Positions 18,306 through 27,027 of a stretch of DNA of 64,000 bases are shown piece by piece. A program made the translations under genes and the position numbers. The stretch comes from Peteryoungia algae (lineage in GTDB: Bacteria > Pseudomonadota > Alphaproteobacteria > Rhizobiales > Rhizobiaceae), in contig NZ_CP128477.1 of the NCBI RefSeq assembly GCF_030369675.1, forward strand, positions 1,984,001-2,048,000, written 5' to 3'. Every line of letters starts with the position of its first letter. Position 1 is the stretch's first letter. A model generated the notes under the pieces. That model saw only the letters and a program-made list of their open reading frames with translations. It did no database searches and had not been told where the DNA came from.

Positions 18306-19250
18306 ATGACCGAACACATTGCAGCACCCCGTCACGAAGAAGGCGGCGCTTTTTGCGTCGCCGCGCTCTACCATTTCGCAAGGTTTTCGCGGTTTGAGAG
18401 CTTCCAGGAGCCGTTGGAAACGCTGTGCAAGTCGCATGGCGTCAAGGGGACGTTGCTCATTGCCCATGAGGGCATCAACGGCACGATCGCCGGCACCGAT
18501 TCCGCGATAGCAACCGTGCTTGCCTTCATCCGCAGCCAGCCGGAATTTTCCAACCTCGAGCACAAGGAAAGCCGGGCCTCCAGGATGCCTTTCCTGCGCA
18601 TGAAGGTGCGGCTGAAGAAGGAAATCGTGACGATGGGCGTCGAGGACATCGACCCCAACGAGATCGTCGGCACCTATGTCGACCCCAAGGACTGGAACGA
18701 GCTGATCTCTGATCCCGAGACCATCGTCATCGACACCCGCAACGATTACGAGACCGCGATCGGGCTCTTCCGCGGCGCGGTCGATCCGAACACCAAGACC
18801 TTCCGCGAATTTCCGGACTGGGTGAAGAACAATCCCGGCCTGCACAACAAGCCGAAGATCGCCATGTATTGCACCGGCGGCATTCGCTGCGAAAAGGCGA
18901 CCGCCTTCATGAAGCAGCAGGGCTTTGAGGACGTCTACCACCTGAAGGGCGGCATCCTGAAATATCTGGAACAGGTTCCCGAAGAGGAGAGCCTCTGGGA
19001 CGGCGCCTGCTTTGTCTTCGACGAACGCGTCTCGGTGACTCACGGCCTGAAAGAGGGCAACCACAAGCTTTGCCACGCCTGCCGTAATCCGATTACGGCC
19101 GAGGAAGTGACGCACCCTCACTACGAGGAAGGCGTCTCCTGCAGCCATTGTTATGAAAGCCGCACCGAAGCAGACCGCGACCGGTATCGTCAGCGCCAGC
19201 TTCAGATCGCGCTGGCAAAGAAGCGCGGCGACAAGCACATCGGCGGCTAG
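18306..19250 (+). CDS. trhO: tRNA uridine(34) hydroxylase (rhodanese-like)
   Basis: 314 residues from the ATG at 18306; an in-frame upstream extension would overlap the CHAD gene. TrhO/YceA installs the 5-hydroxyl of wobble uridine-34 in tRNA using oxygen. N-terminal acylphosphatase-like domain ([22 protein letters not shown]), then a rhodanese domain ([19 protein letters not shown]) with catalytic cysteine in [11 protein letters not shown], and a C-terminal pair of CxxC motifs ([12 protein letters not shown]) typical of the family. Confidence 0.95.
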   Translation: MTEHIAAPRHEEGGAFCVAALYHFARFSRFESFQEPLETLCKSHGVKGTLLIAHEGINGTIAGTDSAIATVLAFIRSQPEFSNLEHKESRASRMPFLRMKVRLKKEIVTMGVEDIDPNEIVGTYVDPKDWNELISDPETIVIDTRNDYETAIGLFRGAVDPNTKTFREFPDWVKNNPGLHNKPKIAMYCTGGIRCEKATAFMKQQGFEDVYHLKGGILKYLEQVPEEESLWDGACFVFDERVSVTHGLKEGNHKLCHACRNPITAEEVTHPHYEEGVSCSHCYESRTEADRDRYRQRQLQIALAKKRGDKHIGG

Positions 19251-19273
19251 TGCCGCCGATCAGTCAGAGCCGC

Positions 19274-19522
19274 TCATCCTGAAATTGCGTCACCGCGCTT
19301 CCAGTCTCGGCGCCCCCAGTTGCGCAACCGCATGCGCGGAGCAACGGCAAGAGCAAAGAAAGGTGCGGCCGCAAAGGCGGCGATGACGACGAACGGCAGC
19401 AGGATCTTTGCGTGGGCGGCGAGAGCCGGGACTGACAGGACGAGAACAGCACCAGCGCCGAAGATCACGGCATTGATCATCATGCTGCAGACAATTCTGA
19501 GCCAGGTATCGGTGGTAAACAT
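19274..19522 (-). CDS. Small membrane protein, two predicted helices, unknown function
   Basis: 82 residues from the ATG at 19522, preceded by AGGAG about 8 bases upstream. Two hydrophobic segments (about 10-32 and 38-60) and a basic C-terminal tail (RMRLRNWGRRDWKRG) indicate an inner-membrane protein with a cytoplasmic tail. It lies 70 bases downstream of the GGDEF-EAL gene on the same strand. Not recognised as a named family. Confidence 0.65.
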   Translation of the reverse strand: MFTTDTWLRIVCSMMINAVIFGAGAVLVLSVPALAAHAKILLPFVVIAAFAAAPFFALAVAPRMRLRNWGRRDWKRGDAISG

Positions 19523-19592
19523 CTGAAGTCTCCTTTCAGGGAAGGAGAAGCCCCGAGCCCCGTCCCGGGTTCCCGAATGTTCACGCGCGATG

Positions 19593-21827
19593 TCAGACCA
19601 GCATCGCCCCGTCGCGGTTGCCGGCAAAAGCGAGCTCGGCGGCCTTGGCCCGCAGTTCCATCGGCCGCAGCATCAAGGCACCGATCTCTTCCGGCGATTG
19701 TGGGCGGCCAAAGAGATAGCCCTGCAACTGGTCGCAGCCGGCAAGCCGCAGGATGACGGCCTGCTGTTCGGTCTCCACACCTTCCGCCGTCACGGGTATG
19801 CCGAGCGACCGGGCCAATGCCACCGTCGCCTGCAGCATTTCGACGGCGCGGTGACCGCGATCCAGCGACTGGACGAGCGACCGGTCGATCTTCATCCGAT
19901 CGAAGCCGAACTGCCTGAGATAACCGACGCTGGAGAAACCTGCGCCGAAATCGTCGAGCGCGATGCGCAGCCCGAGCGCCCGGAGCCGCTCCATGGCCAG
20001 ACGCGCGCGATCCGGGCTCTGAATGAAATAGGTCTCCGTCATTTCAAGGACGACACGACCGGCCTCGATATTGGTCTCCTCGAACATGGCAGCGACACGG
20101 TCGACGAAGGACGGATCCCGGAACTGCCCCGGTGACACATTGACCGAGAGCTTCAATTCCGGCCAGTGAGAGAGTTGCTGCAACGACTGGCGCAAGACAC
20201 AGAGACCGAGCTGATCGATCAAGCCGCTCGTCTCTGCAATCGGGATGAAGACATCTGGCGAAACGGGGCCATGCCCCCTGCGGGTCCAGCGGGCCAGTGC
20301 CTCGACACTGACCAGCGCAAACGTCTTGGCATCCACGACGGGCTGGTAGACCACCTCGATCTCGCTGCGGGCGATCGCCGCGCGCAGATCGATTTCCATC
20401 TGGTTGCGGGTCTCGCGCTCCTCGTCCATGCGCGGGTCATAAACCGTCGACCGGCCCCGCCCGCAATCCTTGGAGGAATACATCGCCATGTCGGCGCGCC
20501 GTGTGAGCTCGCCACCGTCGACGCTCCCCCCCTCGGAAACGCACACGCCAATGCTGCATCCGACCACGACGGTCCGCTCTCCGAGAAGCACAGGCTCATC
20601 GAAGAAGGCGAGGATCGACTCCGCGAGATGGGATGCCCGCACCTGGGCATCCTTGCCGGTCAAAACGATCCCGAACTCGTCACCGCCAATGCGGGCAAGC
20701 CCGGCTTTTTCCTCGACCAGGACCGAGAGACCGGCCCCGACAGCCCGGATCAACCGGTCCCCGGTCGCGTGGCCATAGGCATCATTGACTTCCTTGAACC
20801 CGTCGAGATCGAGATAGAGCAGGACGACATCTTCGCCCGCGTCACGCCCGCGCTGGACCGCGTCCTCGAGAAACTGGTTCAATCCCGCGCGATTGAGAAG
20901 CCCGCTCAGCCGGTCGGATTGCGCAAGCTTGACGGCATTTGCCTCATCCGCCCGGACGCGCCGCATCTCTGCATTTCCCAGGACCACGAGCAGAAGGCAG
21001 TAGATGATGATGATCACAAGCGCCGCCGTGATCAACGGCTTGACCTGTTCACGGCTCTGATCGCCCGGTACGCGCGGAATCCAGGCAAGCGACGCGACCG
21101 GCTCGCCTGATGGGGCAGAGATCGTGACGGAGGTCTTGCTTGAGGATGGCGGAATGAGCTCGAGGCCTGGAAGCACATAGGCCTCCGAGATCCGCTCCAC
21201 GGTCGAGGGCGACAAGTGCCGAATGAAGGAGAGATAGACGAATTCGTCCTGCGGCCTGCCGATGTCGCCGGATTTGGGCCGGATGAGCGCAACGCCGGCA
21301 GAGCCAATCCCCTTCTGGGTCCTGACGAAGCCGAGCGCTTGCGGAACAAGCCCACTCTGGCCCGTGCGCACCTTTTCGAAAAGCGCCATGAGTGCCGGCG
21401 TCAGATACCCCTCGGCGCGCCCGTCGATCGGGGAACCGTCGGCATAGGCCATCATCGGCTGGCCCTGCGCGTCCAGCACGATTGCGACATCGAAGAGGTC
21501 ACTGTCGAAGGTCATGTCGCCGAAATTGCTGATCATCCAGGCCATGTCCTGGTTGTCATAGGCATTGGCCGCCGCGTCATCCCAGGCGGTGTAATCGAGC
21601 AGCGTGGCACCCAGTTGGTGCTCGAATGTCTGGATGGCGCCGACCAGCGTCTCGCGCGACCGTTCCTCGTCCAGGTGATTGGCATAATTTGCGACGCGCT
21701 CGAGTGCGGTCATCACGATCGAGGCGACCATCATCGCCATCGTCGCGAACACCACGAGCAACGCCGCGACTGCCACCCGTCGGGTAGCGAGTGGTTGGAG
21801 CCGTCCGTTCAGATCGCGAAGCCGCAT
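19593..21827 (-). CDS. CHASE4-GGDEF-EAL membrane protein (c-di-GMP turnover)
   Basis: 744 residues. A first membrane helix at about 16-40, a periplasmic CHASE4-type sensor (YTAWDDAAANAYDNQDMAWMI) to about 250, a second helix, then a GGDEF domain with an intact ARIGGDEFG active site and an EAL domain with SVEALARW, ETY, DDFGAGFSS and DRSLVQSL. No RxxD inhibition site is visible before GGDEF. It can in principle both make and degrade cyclic di-GMP, linking an external signal to motility and biofilm. Start ATG has no clear ribosome site. Net activity cannot be told from sequence. Confidence 0.92.
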   Translation of the reverse strand: MRLRDLNGRLQPLATRRVAVAALLVVFATMAMMVASIVMTALERVANYANHLDEERSRETLVGAIQTFEHQLGATLLDYTAWDDAAANAYDNQDMAWMISNFGDMTFDSDLFDVAIVLDAQGQPMMAYADGSPIDGRAEGYLTPALMALFEKVRTGQSGLVPQALGFVRTQKGIGSAGVALIRPKSGDIGRPQDEFVYLSFIRHLSPSTVERISEAYVLPGLELIPPSSSKTSVTISAPSGEPVASLAWIPRVPGDQSREQVKPLITAALVIIIIYCLLLVVLGNAEMRRVRADEANAVKLAQSDRLSGLLNRAGLNQFLEDAVQRGRDAGEDVVLLYLDLDGFKEVNDAYGHATGDRLIRAVGAGLSVLVEEKAGLARIGGDEFGIVLTGKDAQVRASHLAESILAFFDEPVLLGERTVVVGCSIGVCVSEGGSVDGGELTRRADMAMYSSKDCGRGRSTVYDPRMDEERETRNQMEIDLRAAIARSEIEVVYQPVVDAKTFALVSVEALARWTRRGHGPVSPDVFIPIAETSGLIDQLGLCVLRQSLQQLSHWPELKLSVNVSPGQFRDPSFVDRVAAMFEETNIEAGRVVLEMTETYFIQSPDRARLAMERLRALGLRIALDDFGAGFSSVGYLRQFGFDRMKIDRSLVQSLDRGHRAVEMLQATVALARSLGIPVTAEGVETEQQAVILRLAGCDQLQGYLFGRPQSPEEIGALMLRPMELRAKAAELAFAGNRDGAMLV

Positions 21828-21945
21828 ACGAGTTACCCAAGGCTGAAACTACACCTTGCGACACAATATGTTCAATTTGGCTTAACATGCTGAACAGCAT
21901 GCCGAATAACGATTTATCGGGGTATGCGGATGTCTGGCCGATCAT

Positions 21946-21972
21946 GAAAAAAGGCTCCGGTTGCCCGGAGCC
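21946..21972 (-). terminator. Intrinsic terminator of the nitroreductase gene
   Basis: On the minus strand GGCTCCGG, loop GCAA, CCGGAGCC is followed by a run of six T. It lies 46 bases after the nitroreductase stop and separates it from the GGDEF-EAL gene. Confidence 0.9.
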
Positions 21973-22017
21973 CTCACGGCCGACCTGGAGGTGCCGGCGG
22001 GAGACTGTTGACCGTCG

Positions 22018-22656
22018 TCAGGCGACGGTCGAAACGAACTCGTCCTTCGGGCGACGCACCTTCTTCAGGTTCGCAAGCCAATCGCCCTCGGCAGCACGAT
22101 AACCGATCGGCAGAATGGTGACCGAACGCAGGCCCTTTTCGCGCAGGCCCAGGATCTCGTCGAGCTTGGCAGCATCGAAACCTTCCATGGGTGTGGCGTC
22201 GACGCCCTCGAAGGCGGCAGCAGCAACGGCCATGCCGAAGCCGATATAGGCCTGGCGTGCAGCATGCTCGAAGTTCACCGCCGCTTCACGCCCGGGATAC
22301 ATGTCGAGCAACATCTGGCGATAGTTCTCGAAGCCCTCGTTCGTGGTTCCACGCTCTTCATTGGTGAGGTCGAACATGTGGTTGATACGCTCGACGGTGT
22401 AATTGTCCCAAGCGGCGAAGACGAGCAGATGCGAACCCTCAGTGACCTGGGCCTGGTTCCAGGCGATTTCCTGAATCTTGGCGCGAACGTCCTTGTTCGT
22501 CACCACGATGACTTCGAAAGGCTGCAAGCCGCTGGAGGTTGGCGCGAGGCGGGCCGCTTCGAGAATACGCTCCACCTTGTCTTCGGAAACGACCTTGGCC
22601 GGGTCCATCTTCTTGGTGGCATAGCGCCAGTTCAGCTTTTCAATGAGTGCGGACAT
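22018..22656 (-). CDS. NAD(P)H nitroreductase family flavoprotein
   Basis: 212 residues, FMN-dependent oxidoreductase of the NfsB/YodC branch. Motifs: NWRYATKKMDP with the Arg/Lys pair for FMN phosphate, LAPTSSGLQPFEV near 37-50, a helical insertion and ILGLREKGLRSVTILPIGYR near 170-188. It reduces nitroaromatics and quinones. Single gene with a strong terminator, good AGGAG site, and divergent from an HxlR regulator whose N-terminal cysteine matches YodB. That layout parallels Bacillus subtilis yodB-yodC, so control by electrophile or quinone stress is a reasonable inference. Confidence 0.9.
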   Translation of the reverse strand: MSALIEKLNWRYATKKMDPAKVVSEDKVERILEAARLAPTSSGLQPFEVIVVTNKDVRAKIQEIAWNQAQVTEGSHLLVFAAWDNYTVERINHMFDLTNEERGTTNEGFENYRQMLLDMYPGREAAVNFEHAARQAYIGFGMAVAAAAFEGVDATPMEGFDAAKLDEILGLREKGLRSVTILPIGYRAAEGDWLANLKKVRRPKDEFVSTVA

Positions 22657-22716
22657 GCTGTCGCTCCTGGTTGGACCCGTGCGGCGCCTTGGGAGTTGGC
22701 AGGACCAGCAGGGTCT

Positions 22717-22793
22717 GGTATCAATTCGTAACCAGGCCTAAATATGTAACCATCAATTTTGTGCAAGAAGGCACATTCCTGATACCAGGTTAC
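22717..22793. promoter_or_regulatory. Candidate HxlR operator cluster between nitroreductase and regulator genes
   Basis: GTAACC occurs at 22728-22733 and 22746-22751 (18 bases apart) and in inverted form, GGTTAC, at 22788-22793. GGTATCA at 22717-22723 is matched by TGATACC at 22780-22786. The symmetric arrangement in the divergent promoter fits a dimeric HxlR repressor controlling both genes. Confidence 0.45.
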
Positions 22794-22817
22794 ATCGATG
22801 GAACGATTGGATCCGCC

Positions 22818-23213
22818 ATGTGCGACAATTATGACCCGACAAAATGCCAGACCGTCAGCGAGATGCTGGCGCGGCTGGGCGACAAGTGGACGGTCCTTGT
22901 CATCATGATGCTCGGCGACGGACCACAGCGCTTTTCCGATCTCAAGCGCTCCGTCGTCGGGATCTCGCAGCGCATGCTGACATTGACTTTACGGGCGCTG
23001 GAAAGAGACGGCATCGTCGAGCGGACGGTGCAACCGACCGTGCCGCCAAAAGTGGAGTATGCGCTGACGGACCTCGGACGCTCATTCGGCGAACCGATCC
23101 GGGCACTGGGAGGCTGGGTCTTCACCCATCACGACCGCATCCGGTCGGCCCGCGCCGAGTTCGACCAGCGCAACGAGGCCGACTCCGGAAACAAGCTGAT
23201 CAAGCTCGGGTGA
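22818..23213 (+). CDS. HxlR-family transcriptional regulator, YodB-like
   Basis: 131 residues from the ATG at 22818; upstream in-frame codons lie in the promoter. Winged helix of the HxlR family: SEMLARLGDKWTVLVIMMLGDGPQRFSDLKR, then ISQRMLTLTLRALERDGIVERT. Cys10 is spaced from the LGDKW motif exactly as the redox-active Cys6 of Bacillus YodB is from LGKRW; an additional Cys2 is present. Such regulators release DNA when the cysteine is modified by quinones or diamide. The nitroreductase is the divergent neighbour and likely target. Confidence 0.85.
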   Translation: MCDNYDPTKCQTVSEMLARLGDKWTVLVIMMLGDGPQRFSDLKRSVVGISQRMLTLTLRALERDGIVERTVQPTVPPKVEYALTDLGRSFGEPIRALGGWVFTHHDRIRSARAEFDQRNEADSGNKLIKLG

Positions 23214-23247
23214 GAACGCTAAATTAGGGGCGGTTCGCGCCGCTGCA

Positions 23248-24621
23248 TCAGTCCGGCTTGAAATTCCCCTTGGGAAATTCGAGCGCCAGATCGCGGTACC
23301 ACTTGCCGCTCTTCTTGATGGTGCGGACCTGGGTGTCGTAGTCGACATGCACCAGCCCGAAGCGCATCTTGTAGCCTTCCGCCCATTCGAAATTGTCCAT
23401 CAGCGACCAGGCGAAATAGCCCTGCATCGGATATCCCTCGGCAATCAGATCGGCGACCTTGTCGAGATGCTCGGCGTAATAATCGAGCCGCGGCTGATCC
23501 TCGACCTCGCCGCCCTCGACGTCCATATTGTAGCAGGCGCCGTTCTCGGTGATGTAGCAGACCGGCAGATCGTAGCGGGCATAGAGCCGCTCGATAAGCG
23601 ACTTCAAAGCCGGCGCATAGACCTCCCAGCCGATATCGGTCTTCACCTCGGAGACCGGCGGAGCATTTGACGTTGCCGGGAATTCTGCGCCCGGCGTCGG
23701 ATCGTCGGCGACACGCATCGGCGTGTAGTAGTTGAGCCCCCACCAGTCGAGCTTCTGGCTGATGATCGCGAGATCCCCCTCCTCGCTCTTGGGCATGCGA
23801 CGACCAAGCGCGGACAGGAAGTCTGCCGGATACTCTCCTTTGAACACCGGATCGAAGAAGACGCCGTTGTGGAACTGATGCGCGCGTTCGGCCGCCGCCT
23901 TGTCGGCGGCGCTGTCCGAGCCGGGCAGCGTCTCATGCGCATTCAGCACCAGCCCGACCGGCACATTCGGCGCGATTTCGCGGATCGCCTGCACCGAGAG
24001 CCCATGCGCGAGATTGGTGTAATGCAGCGCATGCAGTGCCGCATCCATGTTGCGTTCGCCAGGTGCATGAATGCCGTAGAGATGGCTGAGCCAGACCGAG
24101 CACCAGGGCTCGTTGAAGGTTGCAACCGCATCGAGCCGATCGCCGAGCCGCTCCATGACGACCTTGGTGTAACGCTGGAAGGCCTGCGCTGTAGACCGCG
24201 CCGTCCAGCCCCCCTCGCCCATCAGCGCCAGCGGCAGATCCCAATGATAAAGCGTCGCATAGGCCTTGATGCCGCGCGCCTTCAGGCCATCGACGAGCTT
24301 GTCGTAGAAATCGAGACCCTTTTCGTTGATCGGGCCGGTGCCTTCGGGAATGATACGCGGCCAGGCGATCGAGAAGCGATAGCCGGTGACGCCCATGTCC
24401 TTGATCAGGTCGAGATCGCTTTCCCAGCGATTGTAATGATCGCAGGCCAAATCGCCATTGTGCCGCCCGAACACACGGCCCGGCATGTTGGAAAACGCAT
24501 CCCAAATCGAGGGCTTGCGCCCATCCGCCTTCGACGCTCCTTCGATCTGGAAGGAGGCCGTGGCTACGCCGAACAGGAAGTCACCGGGAAAACGCGAGGC
24601 GAGAGCCTTGGGATCGATCAT
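23248..24621 (-). CDS. GH1 beta-glucosidase
   Basis: 457 residues, family-1 glycosidase TIM barrel acting on cello-oligosaccharides and aryl beta-glucosides in the cytoplasm (no signal). The acid/base is Glu171 in TFNEPW and the nucleophile Glu359 in YITENGA. FGVATASFQIEG at the start and GYFAWSLMDNFEWAEGY at the end bind the glucose. A 14-bp palindrome (24726-24739) nearly identical to one before the isomerase gene at 28 kb lies about 105 bases upstream, suggesting a shared sugar-responsive regulator. Confidence 0.95.
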   Translation of the reverse strand: MIDPKALASRFPGDFLFGVATASFQIEGASKADGRKPSIWDAFSNMPGRVFGRHNGDLACDHYNRWESDLDLIKDMGVTGYRFSIAWPRIIPEGTGPINEKGLDFYDKLVDGLKARGIKAYATLYHWDLPLALMGEGGWTARSTAQAFQRYTKVVMERLGDRLDAVATFNEPWCSVWLSHLYGIHAPGERNMDAALHALHYTNLAHGLSVQAIREIAPNVPVGLVLNAHETLPGSDSAADKAAAERAHQFHNGVFFDPVFKGEYPADFLSALGRRMPKSEEGDLAIISQKLDWWGLNYYTPMRVADDPTPGAEFPATSNAPPVSEVKTDIGWEVYAPALKSLIERLYARYDLPVCYITENGACYNMDVEGGEVEDQPRLDYYAEHLDKVADLIAEGYPMQGYFAWSLMDNFEWAEGYKMRFGLVHVDYDTQVRTIKKSGKWYRDLALEFPKGNFKPD

Positions 24622-24725
24622 GGGAAATGTCCTTCGTCGGATCGAGGCGGAAGGGCCGCCGCTGGTCAGTCGATGAGCGGTTTAGAGCAATCGGACGACG
24701 CGGTGAAGACGGCGGAAATAAAAAA

Positions 24726-24739
24726 CTGCAACGTTTCAG
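24726..24739. promoter_or_regulatory. Candidate LacI-type operator CTGCAACGTTTCAG before the beta-glucosidase gene
   Basis: The 14-bp near-palindrome with central AACGTT has the form of a LacI/GalR-family operator. A copy differing at one base (CTGCAACGTTTCCG, 28103-28116) precedes the isomerase gene, arguing for one regulon. Confidence 0.5.
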
Positions 24740-24746
24740 TTTTCAC

Positions 24747-25012
24747 ACCCTCCCATTGAGGGGGAGCGTCGGAGCGAAGCGCCGGGGTGAGCAGAATGCC
24801 GGCGTGACCTCCTCGCCCCCCGGGGAGAGGATCACCGATCGAAGCGGAGGCGAGGTGAGGGGCGGATCTGCAAAGCTTCTGCAGGGCTCGTGAAAGCCAT
24901 GCCCCTCATCCGCCCTGCGGGCACCTTCTCCCCGCAGGCGAGGAGAAGACCTAACCCGCAAACGCCTGACATCCCTCTCCCCGCTTGCGGGGAGAGGGTC
25001 AGGGTGAGGGGC
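24747..25012. repeat. Rhizobial-type intergenic palindromic repeats (locus A)
   Basis: Two palindrome-rich blocks. The first (24747-24865) begins CCCTCCCATTGAGGGGGAGCG and includes GGAGCGAAGCGCC. The second (24901-25011) runs from GCCCCTCATC to GTGAGGGGC and contains CTCTCCCCGCTTGCGGGGAGAG. The same kind of blocks occurs at 37081-37192, 48245-48359 and 60478-60601. Family resembles the RIME-type mosaic elements of Rhizobiaceae. This covers most of the 410-base gap between the GH1 and dehydrogenase genes. Confidence 0.75.
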
Positions 25013-25031
25013 ATTTGCGCCAGCGTGAACC

Positions 25032-26204
25032 TTACACCTTCACCCAACCGCCATTTTGCTTCGAAGACGCGATGCAAGCCTCGACAAACGCCACGCCCTT
25101 CACGCCGTCATCGACAGTGGGATAGACGACCGCCGGATCGACCGCAGCACCAGACTTCGCCGCGTTGATGGCCGCCGCTGCTTCCGTGTAGATCGTCGCG
25201 AAGGCTTCCAGATACCCCTCCGGATGCCCGGACGGGATCCGGGTGACGCGGGCCGCAGCGGCATTTGCCCCTGCCCCGCCGCGCGTGATCAGCTGCTTCG
25301 GTTCGCCCAGACGCGTGAACCAGAGATAGTTCGGATCTGCCTGCGTCCATTCGATGCCGGCCTTGGTGCCGTAGATGCGAACCTTCAGCCCGTTCTCGTT
25401 GCCGGTCGCGACCTGGCTGCACCACAGCATACCCTTCGCACCGCCCTTGAAGCGCAGCATGACATGGGCGTTGTCGTCGAGGCGGCGTCCTTCGACGAAG
25501 GTGTGCACATCGGCGGCCAGCTCATCAAGCTCGAGGCCCGAGATGAACGAGCCGAGATTGTAGGCGTGGGTGCCGATGTCCCCGGTCGAACCGCCAGCAC
25601 CGGACTGTGCCGGATCAGTTCGCCAGACGGCCTGTTTCGCGCCAGTCTGCTCGACGGGTTCGGCTAGCCAGTCCTGCGGATACTCCATCTGCACAAGCCT
25701 GATGTCGCCAAGGTCACCCGATGCCACCAGTTCGCGGGCGTGGCGGACCATCGGATAGCCGGTATAGTTATGCGTCAGGATAAACAGCGCCTTTGCCTTG
25801 TCGGCAATGGCCTTGAGCGCCTTGGCGTCTTCGAGGTTCGATGTCAGCGGCTTGTCGCAGATGACATGGATGCCCTTTTCGAGGAAGGCCTTGGCGGCAG
25901 CAAAATGCACATGGTTCGGCGTCACGATCGACACCGCCTGGATGCCGTCTTCCCGCGCCGCTTCCTTCTCCGCCATCTCCTGGAAGGAACCGTAGCAACG
26001 CTCCGGGTCAAGGCCGAGGTCACGTCCGGACGCGAGCGACTTCTCAGGCGTCGACGAAAGCGCGCCAGCAACCAGATCATAGTGGTCGTCCAACCGGGCC
26101 GCCATGCGATGCACCGCACCGATAAACGCCCCCTGCCCGCCGCCGACCATGCCCAGCCGGATCTTCGGTGTCCGCTCGCCCGTCTTGCTCGCTTCGATCG
26201 CCAT
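25032..26204 (-). CDS. Gfo/Idh/MocA-family oxidoreductase
   Basis: 390 residues from the ATG at 26204, with GGAGGA seven bases upstream; the longer frame would add a region with no site. NAD(P)-dependent sugar or inositol dehydrogenase: Rossmann motif GMVGGGQGAFIGAVHR at the start, the cofactor/substrate motif CDKPLTSNL near residue 116, and a catalytic-region motif DIGTHAYNL with the family histidine. It lies near a TIM-barrel isomerase and a sugar ABC transporter. Pairs of this kind oxidise and isomerise imported sugars or keto-sugars. Substrate not determinable. Confidence 0.9.
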   Translation of the reverse strand: MAIEASKTGERTPKIRLGMVGGGQGAFIGAVHRMAARLDDHYDLVAGALSSTPEKSLASGRDLGLDPERCYGSFQEMAEKEAAREDGIQAVSIVTPNHVHFAAAKAFLEKGIHVICDKPLTSNLEDAKALKAIADKAKALFILTHNYTGYPMVRHARELVASGDLGDIRLVQMEYPQDWLAEPVEQTGAKQAVWRTDPAQSGAGGSTGDIGTHAYNLGSFISGLELDELAADVHTFVEGRRLDDNAHVMLRFKGGAKGMLWCSQVATGNENGLKVRIYGTKAGIEWTQADPNYLWFTRLGEPKQLITRGGAGANAAAARVTRIPSGHPEGYLEAFATIYTEAAAAINAAKSGAAVDPAVVYPTVDDGVKGVAFVEACIASSKQNGGWVKV

Positions 26205-26388
26205 GATGCGTCCTCCTTCTTTAAGCTGCGTCTGGAGTTCACGCTCCAGATCCGTTAGACTGACATCCGTAAAGAAGGATGCCCTGACAGTGAACAACTG
26301 AGATCCGCCTCTTCTGAGGCAAAGCATTTGAAGCCGGTGTCAGCGATTGACGCGACGCCCAAGCCAAGCTTTTGCAAGGATCTCAACC

Positions 26389-27024
26389 ATGCCTTTTCTC
26401 GACCCGAGACAACCCCATCCCATCACGCTCGCCGATGGCACGCCCTATCGCGAGACCGTTCAGCTTGCCGCCGTCATCGATCATCCCCGCATGGAGATCG
26501 GCGACTTCAGCTACTTCACCCATTCCCGCACAGTGGAAGAGACGGCGGCGATCCTCGCGCCCTATCTCTACCCCTTCAGCCAGGAACGGCTGCTGATCGG
26601 CCGCTTCGTGCAGATTGCCCGTGAGGCGATCCTCATCACCAGTTCGGCCAACCATGCCATGTCGGGCGTAACGACCTATCCCTTCCGCGTCTTCAGCCCT
26701 GACACCATCGAAGGCTACCAGGACCTGCCTTTTCAGGACACAATCGTCGGCCACGACGTCTGGATCGGCCATGGCGCAACGATCATGCCGGGGGTCACGA
26801 TCGGATCCGGCACCATCATCGCCGCCCGCGCCGTGGTAACCCGTGATGTGCCAGCCTACACCATCGTCGGCGGCAATCCTGCAACCGTGCTGCGCCAGCG
26901 CTTCACAGACGAGAAGATCGCCGATCTGCTGGCACTGGCCTGGTGGGATTGGCCCATCGACAAGATCGAACGGGCCTTGCCCCACCTCGAGAGCGGCGAC
27001 ATCGCCGCCCTCAGGCAGGTTTAG
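26389..27024 (+). CDS. CatB-like hexapeptide-repeat O-acetyltransferase
   Basis: 211 residues from the ATG at 26389, with AAGGA 8 bases upstream. Left-handed beta-helix of hexapeptide repeats (IGRFVQIAREAILITSSANH, VWIGHGATIMPGVTIGSGTIIAARAVVTRDVP) like virginiamycin and chloramphenicol acetyltransferases (Vat/CatB). The catalytic histidine lies in SSANHAMSG near residue 88. It acetylates small hydroxylated molecules with acetyl-CoA. It is divergent from the Gfo/Idh gene and convergent with the isomerase, 3 bases apart. Drug resistance should not be assumed; many rhizobial members modify sugars. Confidence 0.88.
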   Translation: MPFLDPRQPHPITLADGTPYRETVQLAAVIDHPRMEIGDFSYFTHSRTVEETAAILAPYLYPFSQERLLIGRFVQIAREAILITSSANHAMSGVTTYPFRVFSPDTIEGYQDLPFQDTIVGHDVWIGHGATIMPGVTIGSGTIIAARAVVTRDVPAYTIVGGNPATVLRQRFTDEKIADLLALAWWDWPIDKIERALPHLESGDIAALRQV

Positions 27025-27027
27025 GGA

